DNA of 64,000 bases from Opisthorchis felineus (GCA_004794785.1 SJOL01006426.1:509156-573155), one strand, 5' to 3'; counted from the first letter of the stretch, positions 13,358 through 25,500 are shown. A program made the numbers and translations. Notes: generated from the sequence alone by a model not told the origin.

Positions 13358-15687
13358 ATGCCTGAATAATGTGTGAAAAAGTCAAGATACCTCGGATAAT
13401 GTTAGGAATTATGACGTTTTTCCAGTGTCATCCAGCTGCGATTTCTGATGTTTTGGCATCTACTACTGCACGAGCAGGCTTGCTGGCCCAAAAAACTTCA
13501 AATTGCATGACTGCGCATTCATATTCGGTAGTGAAGGCATTGTATACGACCTAATCGTGCAGGCGTAAAATTATCCGCAATAAGTCGTTTGTTTTTATTT
13601 TAGCCAAGATGGCTTTGATTTGCTCAATATGAGAATGTACGCGATATTTTATTGTATTGAATTAAGCTCCTGACAAAAGACCTTGATTAGCTCATTGATT
13701 GGCACTCTTCATGGAAGACGGTCTCCGTCTAAGAAATTTTGCACAGTTCTCAGCAAAAACATCCAAGATTTACACACTTCTTACTCCAGTGGACACACTG
13801 AGAAGGTCAAAAACCAGTATCCAAAAGGTGGCGGAATAGCTGGGGTCATAAAAATCACCGGGAAAGATGGTGACTAGTTCAAACTATAGGTCAATTAGAG
13901 CAATTAATCAGTCACTTATTTCTATCAGTCAGTGCATCCACAGAAGTTCAATACAGGCATTTTCTATTTGACCGTGAAGGCAAACAAATACCCGTAAACT
14001 ATTTGATCGCGTGGTATAGCAAACCAAGTTCTCACTGGAAGATTTAGTTAGATAGTTAGTATTTCCATGTTGAAACAAATTAAATATATAAGTGTACACA
14101 AGGGGGCCCGTAAGCAAAGTTCTTTATCCAGATTTAACTGTCACAACAGTCAGTCCATCATTGTGCCTCTCCAGGAGCGAACGTATACGTGAAGAAAACA
14201 CGGAATTCTGGAAAACCTCTTAAGATCACCAGTAAGGTTTGGTTTCTGGCTACAGAGAGCGTGAAATAGCTAATTTAATTACCGGGTGGAGCCTGTCTGA
14301 TTTGAACAACAACTCTACCTTCAAAAAGCCTGAGGGATAAGAACAGAGTAAGAGAAGTGGCTGCATGCATCGTTGAGATTATAAACATTTTTTTATCAGA
14401 CGGTTTTTTTGACCCAGGTAACAGGCAAATACTGATCAAAACGGCCTGCCACGTCAAACTGAGCAAATTGCTTTAATACTTTCTGGTATGGCCTTGTAAT
14501 TCTGCGCTCTACCCCGGAAGTTCTCCACATGACGCATGATAAATAAACTTGCGTTGAATACTAAAGTCATTATTCAAAATTAGTTGGTCAAGAATTTCAG
14601 TGTGATTAAAATTTCAGGCTGTTTCAACGTCGTTTGCTTATCATTCAATTGCAGCTCAAGCTAGCACAGTCCGAAGTAACTTGAGCGAGGTAAGGGCTCC
14701 CAGTTTTGACCTTTAAAAAGTGTTGTAGATATTCAGAAAGAAACCTACTTGAAGGAGTCAATCACAGACAAATAGTATTACTACAAAACGCGACCCAACC
14801 GGTCCGGTATTTCTTTGTAGGAAAAGTATAAATGTACCCTAAAACTGACTAAATCACACTCAGTATTCTGGACTTCCGTCTTGTTATCATTGAGTAATAT
14901 TCATCACAATGATTATACCCAAAACTGTAGTTAAATGATTTTGTGTGAACAAATGAGACAAACTGCTGTGATACTAAACACCGTCACGAAACTACAGCAA
15001 TGTGTGTATATTTTGATAGGCAAAAGATTTTACAATTATCACTCTATCTATTTTTGTCAGCTGCCATGTGAAACGTCTATGGTTGGCTTACAAAGAAAAG
15101 CCGCTAAAAAGTGCGAGTAGAGATCTACCTACACAGGTCAGCGGAGACACACTGTGTATCAAAAACTGTTGTGTGCACAAGTATGAAGCGGCAAACCGGA
15201 TATGAGCGCTAAACTGACAGCTAGTTGTTCAGGTTTGCGATTGCGCAAGATTATTTAACTTCTTGTTTGGGACGAACAGAGTAAGTTGTGGTTTTCTGAT
15301 TAACCAAACCAGACTTCCGGTACCGCATCTGTTTTTGGCCGTAAAATTGCTTGCTATTCTGTAAAGCATGCTTTGTAGGAAATGTTTTAAATAATATAGC
15401 CTACAAGCAACAAATCCGTGCAGAATTTAAGGGAAGGATGAGACTATTCTACTTAGAATTGGGCAACCGACTTGATTTTGTTCTTTCAAAAATTACTCGT
15501 GACAGTCTGCACTTTCAGCTTGCAGACCTTGAGGGCTTTATTATCATGCTAAAAGGAGGCTTTGGACAATGGTATTATTACATTGCGCACCATAAGACCA
15601 GCCCTATGAACTTCTCCTGGTTAAGAAGATGGATGAGTAGTGCTATCTTGCCCTAGTGAGAGCTAAACACACTGCTGTTGAGCTCCT
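13358..15687. other. No supported gene
   Basis: At 13430-13554 a frame follows a fair acceptor (GACGTTTTTCCAG) and reads CHPAAISDVLASTTARAGLL to TAA; it could be a further downstream exon but has no partner. At 15351-15656 a 101-codon frame (with GRMRLFYLELGNRLDFVLSK) looks coding-like but lacks clear splice limits. It ends just before the SINE. Confidence 0.35.
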
Positions 15688-15800
15688 CGTAGCTGACCGG
15701 TTAAGTGTTCAAAAACTGGCCGGGAGGTGGCAGGTTCGAAACTCTCTGACTTTGTAAGTTGCGCACAGCTGATGATTCCTAACAGCTGTGCAATGATCCT
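15688..15800 (+). mobile_element. Hammerhead SINE, copy with internally deleted ribozyme
   Basis: A near-perfect Pol III A box (TAGCTGACCGG, from 15690) and B box (GGTTCGAAACT, about 15733) are followed by GCGCACAG and CTGATGA (15769-15775), with the same head-to-ribozyme spacing as the 19.6 kb copy (73 versus 75 bases). After TTCCTAACAG the sequence passes straight to CTGTGC, so the 3' half of stem II, the GAAA strand and stem III are missing. The stem I arms GCACAG and CTGTGC survive and extend to a 9-bp hairpin (GCACAGCTG/CAGCTGTGC). This copy cannot be a ribozyme, but its Pol III promoter boxes are the best kept of the three. Confidence 0.65.
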
Positions 15801-16976
15801 TGGCTTTTCAGCGTAGACTGGCTCCACTGACGGGACAAGAAAACAGGCGAAAAAGGGGAGCGCTCTAAGGAGTTTTTAAGCAGCTCCACCATCCCAAAAC
15901 CCGTTGACATAATCAACTCCATTCATTGTGTATGAAGGATGGAGTACCTCCTTGTGGAACAAAAAATGACCAAAATTTACAGACTGTAAAGCAAAGCTGC
16001 GTTTTAAGGCTAAAATATTCTTTACCTGGCTGCGATTTTTACGGAAACATTTTGTGATTGTGTAGGTGACACATAGATTCAGCGTTGTTTATGATACTAG
16101 ATGTTCAGCCAGACACACTTCCTTGTCCAAATGAAGCAGCACATGTACAGTAGCCTCCACCTGCAACTTTAAATCGTCTACAACTTGACACGGTAGCGAG
16201 ATCTAGGCTATAAAACCGAGTCGTATCCAGCTTCTTGGCAGAGTATACCTGCGTTGTCTGACAGTGACCATGCACATTAATAGGGTGGGGTTCCAGATGT
16301 ATAGGTTATTTGGAGCTCAAGAATGTACGGAATCAGAATATGGTAATTCCAAACCAGATGCCTATGTCCTATGTGAAACGCATGGCGACAGAACGCTTCT
16401 CCAGCAAACTACCGAACACATACTTAAAGAATGGTCTGGGAGGCCGTGGAAGATGAAAAATATGATACAAAACAGCATTTTGCAACGAACTTATTGGCGT
16501 CAGTAACTTAATGAAACTATTCTACCGGAGGGCGTTCCTGCGTTAAGAGAACCGGATTTACGGGACACCAGCGTGTTTGTGCGGTGCCATTCACGGTGTC
16601 ACAACCGGTAATGTGAAATAAGCTGGCTCTGATCGCTGAAAAAATGGCACATTTACTGAACCTGTTTCACTTGTCCATCTAGTAGAACTGAATTGGTTTT
16701 AGGTAACTCTGGTAGGTTTGTTCATATGACATGGCATTGAAAATTTCGGTATTATCTGAAACTTGAAGAAACCGACACATAGTGTCCGTACTAACTAGTT
16801 TAATGGAGCATTGCTGTTGGGTGCAGACCTTTATGTTTTTGCAGGCTGAAAACCGTCTTCTGCATGAGTACCTTTCGGTGTTAGCTTTTTTCGGTTTACA
16901 TTGGATTCTGAGTCTCATGTGCAGCAGCACAGCTGGCTTCACAACTTGTTTATTTTTATCATCTATATGCCCGCAG

Positions 16977-17257
16977 GTCCAGTAGCAAAACTGCTGTTGA
17001 CAGACAAATTCGTACCCAATGTTTGTTGTATCTCCTGGGTAAGCCAGTACCTAGGGAAGGCACCCCCAAAGTATGTGTCGACGGTCTATACAGACTCATT
17101 TTGCATGATCATTGAGGACGGTTCCTCGGTAGAGATTAAACCGTACAATATCAATCATCACTTAGATCACGTGATCAAAGTTAATTTCTTCCACGCTTTT
17201 CACGACACACGGTTCAAGAGAAAACCTACTGGTTGCTCTCCCAGGGCTTTCACTCGA
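16977..17257 (+). CDS. Candidate internal exon, unknown protein
   Basis: A good acceptor (TTTTTATCATCTATATGCCCGCAG) ends at 16976. The frame is then open to 17257, where GTGAGC can serve as donor. A stronger early donor, GTAAGC at 17039, would give a 62-base exon ending with VCCISW on a codon boundary. The long form includes PVAKLLLTDKFVPNV, then YLGKAPPKYVSTVYTDSF and IEDGSSVEIKPYNINHHL, which has the balanced composition of real protein. No family is recognised. The two donors could mark alternative splicing or a wrong choice of one. No partner exon was identified. Confidence 0.4.
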
Positions 17258-17808
17258 GTGAGCACCTGCATAAGTGCATGACTTCGTACTTGGCACATAT
17301 GGCGGTTCTCGCAGGGCACTGTGGTCTGCGCATTCAGAACTTTGAGCTGTTTCTAATACGCGCACACATTAGGTGGGCTAAACTACTGTTTACGTGCAAA
17401 TTCCCATATGATACACACACACCGACTAGAAAATCTAAAATACCGCAAAATTGTTTTTCGCTATGATGACCATGTTGGTACCACAAAAAATTAATCTAAA
17501 TCTGTAACAATCCTTATCGACATTATTACTTATCTTCACCAGAAAGGAACATTGGTGCTTGGCTGAGAGTAGCCTAAATTCTAAGGTTTTCACTGAAAGC
17601 AAACACGTTGGAGAGTAAACAACTCTTACACAGTCTGTTTTTCAACATTCCACCGTTAAATACGAGCTGCCAAATTCAATTTATTTATTGAGTTGATTAG
17701 CTTGGGAGACAAAATAAACGTGGTGAAAATGGAGTTTCACACGTTGAGCGGAATCGTCATCAACCTGTATCTGAACACGCGAAGGTGATAGGGCTCATTG
17801 AACGTAGT

Positions 17809-17879
17809 CCTACCAAGTAAAACGTTATTTGAGATCAACGCAAATGGTCCACAACAGCATTTTATGTTCACTTGGTAGG
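17809..17879. repeat. 10-bp perfect inverted repeat with 51-base spacer
   Basis: CCTACCAAGT (17809-17818) and ACTTGGTAGG (17870-17879) are exact reverse complements. No transposase-like frame lies between them and no flanking duplication was seen. It may be the relic of a small inverted-repeat element or chance. Confidence 0.45.
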
Positions 17880-18969
17880 GCGAGAAACCGTCCGGTTTTT
17901 TGAAAGAATTGCACTCATACAGGACGAAATCTCCAACAAAGGTTTCGAAATATCACATGACTGCACACATTATGAGAGTGAAACTCAAGTTTTTATTCTT
18001 CGAGTCACTCCTAGGTTCCCAAAACCAACAACAAGTGCGTCATCTACACAAGGAGGTTTCGTTTCTCAGCAGTTCAGGAACAGTTAGGGTTTTACCTACA
18101 GCTCATTACACATATTCCTTGTTTGAGACAAAAAAACATTACACCAGTAATGATGTCACTCATAAAAAGTCCACTTATGAAACTAGCTCCAAATTATTCT
18201 GAGACGGCAATCATGATTTATTTTTTACAAAAGACATGAAGCAGGAAAATGGGTCGTACAAAGGAAATGTCAGCTAACAGGATATAATTTAGCTGGATCC
18301 GAAAAAAAACAGGAAAACTGGTTGAAAGTGAAGATTACTTGTCAGTTGAGCCTCTAACATTTGCACCCTCCTTACCTGAAGGCGGTTTCCTAAAGTTCAA
18401 CCACGACGGAAAGTTAGCACAAATGAAATAGTTTGTAAAAAATTATGTGAGCCAAACTTTTTTAAGTTTCATTCACATTCAAAAATAATCAATGCATAAT
18501 GCAATTGATGTGACAGTCAGGATGATTTTACCACCAGCAAAATATGTTTAACTGAGGGCGGTGTTTACCTAGACGAACTTATAGGGACCATATGCTATTG
18601 ACTCGATCGTGAAGGAAACCTGATGTGCAGACCACTCTCTATGGTGGACAAACGAATATATCATGAGAAGCTAAACAAGCGATCGGTGAAGATACACGTC
18701 CTTATAGTGTTTTAGTTAGGGCCCCTTTATGTGAGGTTGTGAAGGCTTTCTTTTACGCAGCCGGCAGTTTGTTCTTTAGGCTTTCCTACCTAAACATGTG
18801 ACTGCTTACCATTGTATCATCCGGCTTGTTTCGTTGCGCATCATGACAATTGTCACAGAATTGTCACAACCTCCAGATGTTCCGACTATCGAAGCTTTGA
18901 AACCTATTTAGACCTCTGGATTTTCAAACGTGGAGTGAGGTTATCGGAATTCTAGGTTGTATTTTACAT

Positions 18970-19332
18970 ATGGCAATCTTACTAAATATCACTCTCACTT
19001 ATTTTCAATCACTTGGGTTAACAAGCCCATTCATCACTCATAAGCTCGACGAAGACTGTTGGACAGCCCGCCAGCAGTTTTGTGAGACAGTTTCCATAAA
19101 TGATGAAAGCATTGGATGCAGGTTAGCCAGGCTTTTAGGTGAAAACCATGCTGAATTATTAGCTGATCAGATTTCCCCCCCAAAATCCGTAACACTACAC
19201 AGGCAGTTTAACCAGACCAACGTTACCCATAACAAAGCATGCTCTGACAGATTTATTGCCAACCACATTTTCCCCCAGATGTTGAGGTACCCGGAAGTTG
19301 TAAATAAAAATGAAAGTAATTTGCCAAAATGA
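18970..19332 (+). CDS. Unassigned 120-codon ATG open frame
   Basis: A frame with an ATG start runs 120 codons to TGA. The N-terminus (AILLNITLTYFQSLGL) is moderately hydrophobic. The rest is hydrophilic and coding-like, with LDEDCWTARQQFCETVSIND and LARLLGENHAELLADQIS. Three Asn sequons or near-sequons occur towards the end. An internal GGATGCAG/GTTAGC could act as donor. It may be a short gene, a first exon or chance; no family is recognised. It lies 240 bases upstream of the intact SINE. Confidence 0.28.
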   Translation: MAILLNITLTYFQSLGLTSPFITHKLDEDCWTARQQFCETVSINDESIGCRLARLLGENHAELLADQISPPKSVTLHRQFNQTNVTHNKACSDRFIANHIFPQMLRYPEVVNKNESNLPK

Positions 19333-19574
19333 CCCGCCAGTCAGGAATTCCTAGTCAGGTAGCGTGATACACACTTGAAACCCACTGGGTAACTTTTTGG
19401 TTTCAGTTGTGGGGTTTTGCGGGATAGGTATTTTGCTCATATTCACACCACTCTCTCGATCCTCACAAAAGTCACTGGGTCGTTTATCTATGAGTCGGGC
19501 ACACCAATCACATCGCTCAAGTGGGAACACGTTCGCCTGTTCAGACATGAAAATTCGGATGCGTCCAACGTGCT

Positions 19575-19712
19575 TTGGTGGAGTAGTGGTAACATGCTCG
19601 CCTCGCACGTCAGATGTCCGGAGTTCAAATCCCTGCAAGGACACTGGACATGCACTGCTGATGAGCTCTAATAAGAGCGAAACTCGAGTCCAGTGCTTCC
19701 CTTTGTTGTGGA
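19575..19712 (+). mobile_element. tRNA-derived SINE carrying a hammerhead ribozyme, copy with intact core
   Basis: The head (about 19577-19633) resembles a tRNA: it has an A-box-like block (GGTGGAGTAGTGGT), an anticodon-arm-like stretch (CTCGCCTCGCACG) and a B box (GGAGTTCAAATCCC). It looks most like tRNA-Gly or tRNA-Glu. About 20 bases further on comes a complete hammerhead ribozyme (19652-19696). This order, Pol III promoter then hammerhead, is the known design of schistosome Sm-alpha retroposons. Diverged copies of the same design lie at 15.7 and 22.5 kb on the same strand. The element ends are approximate; I could not define target-site duplications or a poly(A) tail. A 208-codon frame running through it is not treated as a gene. 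Confidence 0.85.
19652..19696 (+). ncRNA. Type I hammerhead self-cleaving ribozyme
   Basis: All catalytic positions are present. Stem I is GCACTG (19652-19657) paired with CAGTGC (19691-19696). The CUGAUGA box is at 19658-19664. Stem II is GCTCT/AGAGC (19665-19669 and 19674-19678) with loop AATA and the required G10.1-C11.1 pair. GAAA is at 19679-19682. Stem III is only AC/GT (perhaps ACT/AGT) around TCGA, and C17 is at 19690. Cleavage is predicted between 19690 and 19691. The bases flanking stem I, ACAT before and TTCC after, match the loop-loop contact region known from the schistosome ribozyme. The very short stem III suggests better activity as a dimer or with help, as in other retroposon hammerheads. 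Confidence 0.88.
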
Positions 19713-22459
19713 CTCACCGAAATAATTACGCCAGAACAAGAGGACGACCGTTCAAACGAGAGGTGTGTGAATATGGTTCGACTTTTCGTGGAGCACCTAT
19801 ATATATGCTTATTCTACTAACCAAAAACACCATGCAAACTGTCAGTCATGTACTCAAGAGCTTTTTATTTAACATAACTATCCACAATGTCCTACGATTC
19901 GGTGCTACTGTAGTTTGGAATTTGAGTGGTCTAGCTTTACGGGACCAAGATATCCGTGAACTTCAATGTCCATACCTTGTCCCTTACTTCCTGTCGATCA
20001 GTGGACTGCGCTTGCTGACATGACAAGATGTGCATTAAGATAAGTGAAGCAAATGTTCCGTTTTATTAGAGTCCAAACATTGCTTGAATAAAACGAATGA
20101 TAAACGAAATGGTAAACTTGCTCTGAACATGAGTGGGGTATTGAATATGGAGTAATATTTATCCGTTAGAGTTTTCATCAGTCTGTAACCAGGATTTTCT
20201 GTTTTAAGGTGGAGTCTTCAGAAAAATTGGTCTGGTTGCCCAGTGAGCTTTGTTCAATTGTCAGCTGCATTTAATGTTGCTTCATCTTCTAGATTTGTTC
20301 TGGCGGCTGGTTTAAATTACGGAGTTTTTGAAAGTTACTGTTCACAAGGGGCGGAATTTATATCGGTTATTGGGATTTCCCCGTGAACGGGGTTCAGTAG
20401 GTTAGCACTAATTCCAGCGTTACGGTAGACAGAAATATAGCACAAACTGTTATGGAGTAATTCATGACCTGAAAAGCTGAGCTGAATTGCTTAATTTGGT
20501 TGGAATAGCTCTAGTGTGAAGTGCGCTTGCATACGAGGTAGTGTACGAGCATCTGTCCTGTCCAGCATATGTTATCTGCATAAACCTGCTAGTGCACCGT
20601 GGTATGCTGAGTGTATTCCATGTTATGAAAATGAGGTCAACTAGGGAGAATTTCGTGATTCTCTCCAACGCAACAAATGGCTACTGAAATATACAGCTAC
20701 TTTGGGCGAGTTACATCACAAATTGGTCTTCAGATACTGCCTGCTTTAAGACACTTGAAATGCTGTAGTAAGTGTATGCAGCCAAAATTGAGCGTAGCAA
20801 CAACAGCGCAATATGTACGAAAATCGCCCGAGGATTACTGGAATAGAACAGGTTAAAAAAAGCTTTTGCCGTTACAAAATTGACGATAAAACACGACATT
20901 TTTCTCTTACAATTTATTTTGTATGTATTTTGTTGTGTGCTAAAGCGCGTACAGCAAATCACAATTACAACTAAATATACCATCATTTACCGATTTACTT
21001 GTGAATGCACAGCCATATGTCTAGTCAGAACGGAACAGCAACCAAAAGCCAGGTTATGTATGTATGAGGCCAGATGGACCAATCAGGCAACTACACAACA
21101 TCAAAGACAAACAGAACGCAGTCTACACTGCCTGCCTCGTCAGCCACCCGTCATCATAACATCGACCTTACGACTGCATTTGCCATTGCAAACAGTAGAG
21201 TTCTAAAGTTTGTTGAGCTTATTTCTTTTTGCAGTCTGTGTAAGTAGCCTTTTGGTTTGCTGACATTACCGTGGTAAAATGCAGAGTAAGGAGTTTATAT
21301 AGTATATATGTTTTCTGATATTGTTGGTACTGTGATCTGTAGTACAAGCTTTATGAGACACAGCAAAATAAATCTTGAATATCGTGAGGGACTGCGTTAT
21401 TGTGTTCTATATTTAAACCGACCAGCTGTTAATCTTACAGACGCTCTACATAATAGATATTCTCATGTTTACCGAGCTCAGAAAACTAAACGTCGAGAAC
21501 AAAACCAGAAGCTTCTGTCCACACACTTTATTCGACGGTCATTGATTAGATAATCGTAGCCCTGGAAAATGCAGTGCATGCAGAATGTTTCAAATTTCTC
21601 TGGTACTGGTTGCTAGGCTCAGCGATAACTGCTGAAGCAATAAAGCTTGCAAAATTGAGAGATTCAGGTCGAATTTCCTGCATAAACTGAGAAATTCTAA
21701 GGACGCCAAAACGTTTACTGAAGAGAAAAAACTAAAATTACTCACGCGAAAGCGGAATCACCTATTACCGAGTCAAAGGTGCTAAAATAGCGAATTTTGT
21801 TCAGGGAATATCTAAGAAACTTTAGCTAGCTTATAACGAATAAGTTTCTATGAGCACCTGCATTAGTATTTTACTCAGCCTAATATTAAGCTATTGTCCC
21901 GGTTCACATCTGAGGAAGACAGAAGAATGGTAGGTTATTTGTAGAACCGAAACCTGCACTTTTTGATCTAGTAGTTGATAACCTTGAAAAGTAGCATGGT
22001 TACACCAAATTGTGCTCGTTCTCACGTATATACATTAGCTTTATCAATGTTTTTAGCAATAAGCTTTTCTCCTTCACACTGCACAGCGGTTGTGGATGTG
22101 TATCGAACTGTCAGTACAGTCACATGTCCTGGTGTGCTAAGCGGGGCAAAAAAACATATGCCGCATTTGATGCAAAACGGGTGAGAAAATAAAGGAAGTT
22201 AACAAAATGGTTTGATTTAGCTAAACTGTAAAAGGCCGTCTGATTCTTGTTAACGAACAGTGCCAACAGGTCAGTTGGCTAGGAAGCCATTGTGCGGTGT
22301 TTACAGATTCATCTATTTTTAGGCAGTAAAAACAATAAAGGTAAGTTTGTAAACCTCTGAAATATCAGTGGGAAATGTGATAAATCGTTGAATCCTGTGA
22401 GACAAAGAAGGACGAGTAATAATCATTAATAATGCTCGTCCTCTGAGCAAGTTTAAGGT
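19713..22459. other. Inter-SINE DNA without a supported gene
   Basis: Short frames only. Opposing frames at 20711-21206 overlap; the minus one begins with a hydrophobic MMVYLVVIVICC but is otherwise unconvincing. A CCCCG-TGAA-CGGGG mini-hairpin lies near 20380. The sequence immediately upstream of the 19.6 kb SINE (19.4-19.57 kb) is also GC-richer and may belong to the same repeat family. Confidence 0.4.
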
Positions 22460-22590
22460 TCATCGTAGTTCGAGCAGTTTTTGTCACTTTCATCAAAAAG
22501 TTACGGGATCGAAGCTCTTGAGTTTCGTGAAATGCGCACTGCTGATGGTTCCCAATAAGGATGAAAGGACCACACATTGCTTCTAAGCCT
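22460..22590 (+). mobile_element. Hammerhead SINE, degenerate copy
   Basis: This copy aligns with the 19.6 kb copy at matched spacing. A B-box-like block (CGGGATCGAAGCTC) lies about 22 bases before GCGCACTG, then CTGATGG (22542-22548), a partial stem II (TCC-CAATA-AGGA), GAAA at 22563-22566, and CATTGCTTC in place of CAGTGCTTCC. Damage is visible in the core (the A of CUGAUGA changed to G), at the stem II base (G10.1-C11.1 lost) and in stem I (CAGTGC to CATTGC), so self-cleavage should be abolished or very weak. The tRNA-like head is too diverged to name. Confidence 0.65.
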
Positions 22591-25500
22591 TCCAACATAG
22601 ATTAAACTTAAGGATAAAACGAAATCTCAGTTAAAAATGACAAAATCTCCCTACATTACAATCGATATATTTTATGCCCAGTGTCCAGATTTTTTTCTGA
22701 ACAGCCTGATGAATATTTTTCACGTTAAACTACATGCATCTTATTCTGAATTCCACTACTCAAAGGCTTTGTCCCAGGGTTTTCTTTTAAGATTTTGTAT
22801 ATACAAATATACATACAGATATACTCGTGTCGGGTGTATAATCAAAACAAAGTAGGTAAAATGTTTTCCCCACTGAATGTTCAGACCACTGTTCGAGTAT
22901 CCAAACCTATACACTTAAATATAATAACTGAGTATATGGCCTATTCCGTTGCTGAACAGTACTGACAAACCACATGTGCACTTAATACGTCTATTTAAGA
23001 ATTGACTTGATATTCAGTGCAAGCCGCAAAAACTACCACTATAGGCCTCCCTTGGGTTGTAAAAAGCAATTTGTTTGGCGTTTTAATGGTACAGAATACC
23101 CTGGTAAGTAACAAAATAAACAATACAAAACTTTTGTCGACGAGTCAAAAATGGAGGACTTTTGAACATTTAATGGTGAATAATGTGTCTTTCACATGAT
23201 GAAACACTTAGTGCACTGATAACATTTTGAAGGGAGGGATTAAGTAGGCTCGCTTGTTGCAAACCCGGCCCGATGGCGTACATTTAAAAACACCCGTTAA
23301 CGTTACTCGATCAGAGAGCGTCGAAAGATCAGTATGTGAAATCCTCTGGCGCAAAATGGATGAAAGAAATAATTCACAAGAATAACTCTTTGGATCACCT
23401 TTTTCTTCTCATGTCCAAATAAGCTCAACTTGTAAAGCAGCCTGAAGCCGAACTGGCACCAATTTTCCCACATTCTAACAAGCTCAAGGACGCACAGGTA
23501 ATCTTAAGTGTAAGCTGAACAAGTGTAAAAATTTTATTTGTTCCTCGCACCTATAACTGAAAGTTTCTCCGATAAAATTCAGTTTGACAACAGTTCATGT
23601 GGTTAGTTTGGCAGAAGTAACACATCAGAGGCAATGGGATTGCAAATTGATTTCAAATTCTCCAAAAAAACTAAATATTTAAATAAAATAGTATGAGTAA
23701 ATTGATAGCGGATTATGAAACATGTGTGGAGTACCTAGTTGCAGGATCGTTCAAATAACCGACTTTTCAGTACATTTAGGAAGTTTCATCCACATAGCAA
23801 CCGAACACTCAGGCTCATCCTCAAGACATGCATGGGAACGTTTTTTGCTCACTCAACTTGTATCGTTGGATCTGTCGTATTCTACTCTACTTTCGGACAA
23901 TTTGCCATTTGCAATAAGTATCACTCCAGGTGAGTGGTTACGGAATTTCCGTCTGAGATAGATTTGAGTTATTCGGATACGCCGCAATAATGAAATGCAT
24001 GCAGAAGTGGTAAGCAGCTTTATGAGGTCACTTCATCAATTCATTCGATAAGTACGTTCGCGTTACACAACACACGTGCGACCTTCGAAAATCAAACCAA
24101 TGCTAATTGAGAATAACAATTATCTAAAGGTAACACACTGATCATAAGGTTGCCGAAAACTCTTCAGCAGCCTAAGGCGATTCTGCTCTTTTTGGATCTC
24201 TTTAGACAGCCTCACTCCCCGATTTTCTCTGAACTTTATGTTTTTCTTGCATCCAGCTTAGGCAGATTTTGACTGATGCTATGGTTTGCGTATAAATTTA
24301 ATTTTGACCGGGGACCCAGCTGATTTCAGCTAGATCTCTCGTTTATGGTCTTCTTTAGCTGAATGTGCTGCACCAGGCCGCCTGGCCGTTGGTACATAAG
24401 GTCAGAACATAAGTTTGAGGATAATTTTGGGACTGCACATACCTGATAAAGCGCACCACACTAAATAAGAATTCATCTGAGCCTCTTGTCAAAGCCAAAT
24501 TCATGTTAAAGTGAGATTATCTGCTAAACATAACAGTTAGTTTTTTAACGTAAGACTTAGTCGTTGATGAGTTACGCTGCCTGTGTGAGTGACTTTGGTG
24601 TGGACTACAAAATACATGCGCGCCCATTCTCGTCAGCTTACAGAACAATTTTGAGTCGTCTATGGAGGAATAAACGAACAATATTCCTCAACCTAATATT
24701 TTTGACAGAACATTTTTGAAAGCAAAAAAAGAACAGAAAATATAATCCAATGTGCGTTTTGTGCAGCAATTTGCAGCAAAATGCTGAAGGCCGTAAATAA
24801 CAACATGGCAGTCATCTCATACGTTAAACAGGTCTTCCAGTTTGTACGTAAAGTTCGTGCTTGTCCAGTAGGTGCTCAAAGCCCCATGGCTTCCAAAGGC
24901 ATGTACACTGAACGGAGGTTACCTAGAGCACAGTTTAAAGTAAGCAGTGAGCACAATCTCATAAAAAATCATGAATAGATAAAAAATATTTAGACTGATG
25001 ATCTAGATGGTCCGGCAAGCATTTCTTGTTATTGACAATATAAGGGGGAAAAGGAATTCGCAGTTACTGGGGCGCATTTACGGCACTTCTGTGCCGAAAT
25101 ATTATTTCCTTTGGTAGGCAAAACTCACTTGGTAAAAATTAATGAAAGCCATCAAAGTAAGACCTGACTTTGAGATATCTTAAATCCCTTGTCTTTGCTG
25201 TTCTGAAAAATGGTATATTGCAATACAGCACAGCATCAGTCCGAACTGCTTTGTTAAAGAAATTATGGACCTATTTTAAAAGATACCGTTATGTACTTCT
25301 TGCACATTGATACAAGCATGAACCATTCAGAAACCTGTGGAGTAATACGATAAAGTTTGCGCAGAGAAGTGCATTTTCGTTTCGTGAATGGAGTAGAACG
25401 AATCGCGAGTCATCGACGGAAAAACCGTTCTGCAGATTCATTGGACAATCGCACAATACCAAATTTTGGTGATAAGCAAGGTTGTACGTCGTGCCCACAC

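Noticed and set aside
19397..20023. 208-codon plus-strand open frame
   Set aside because: It runs through the tRNA-like head and the hammerhead of the SINE, so it is repeat sequence that happens to be open.
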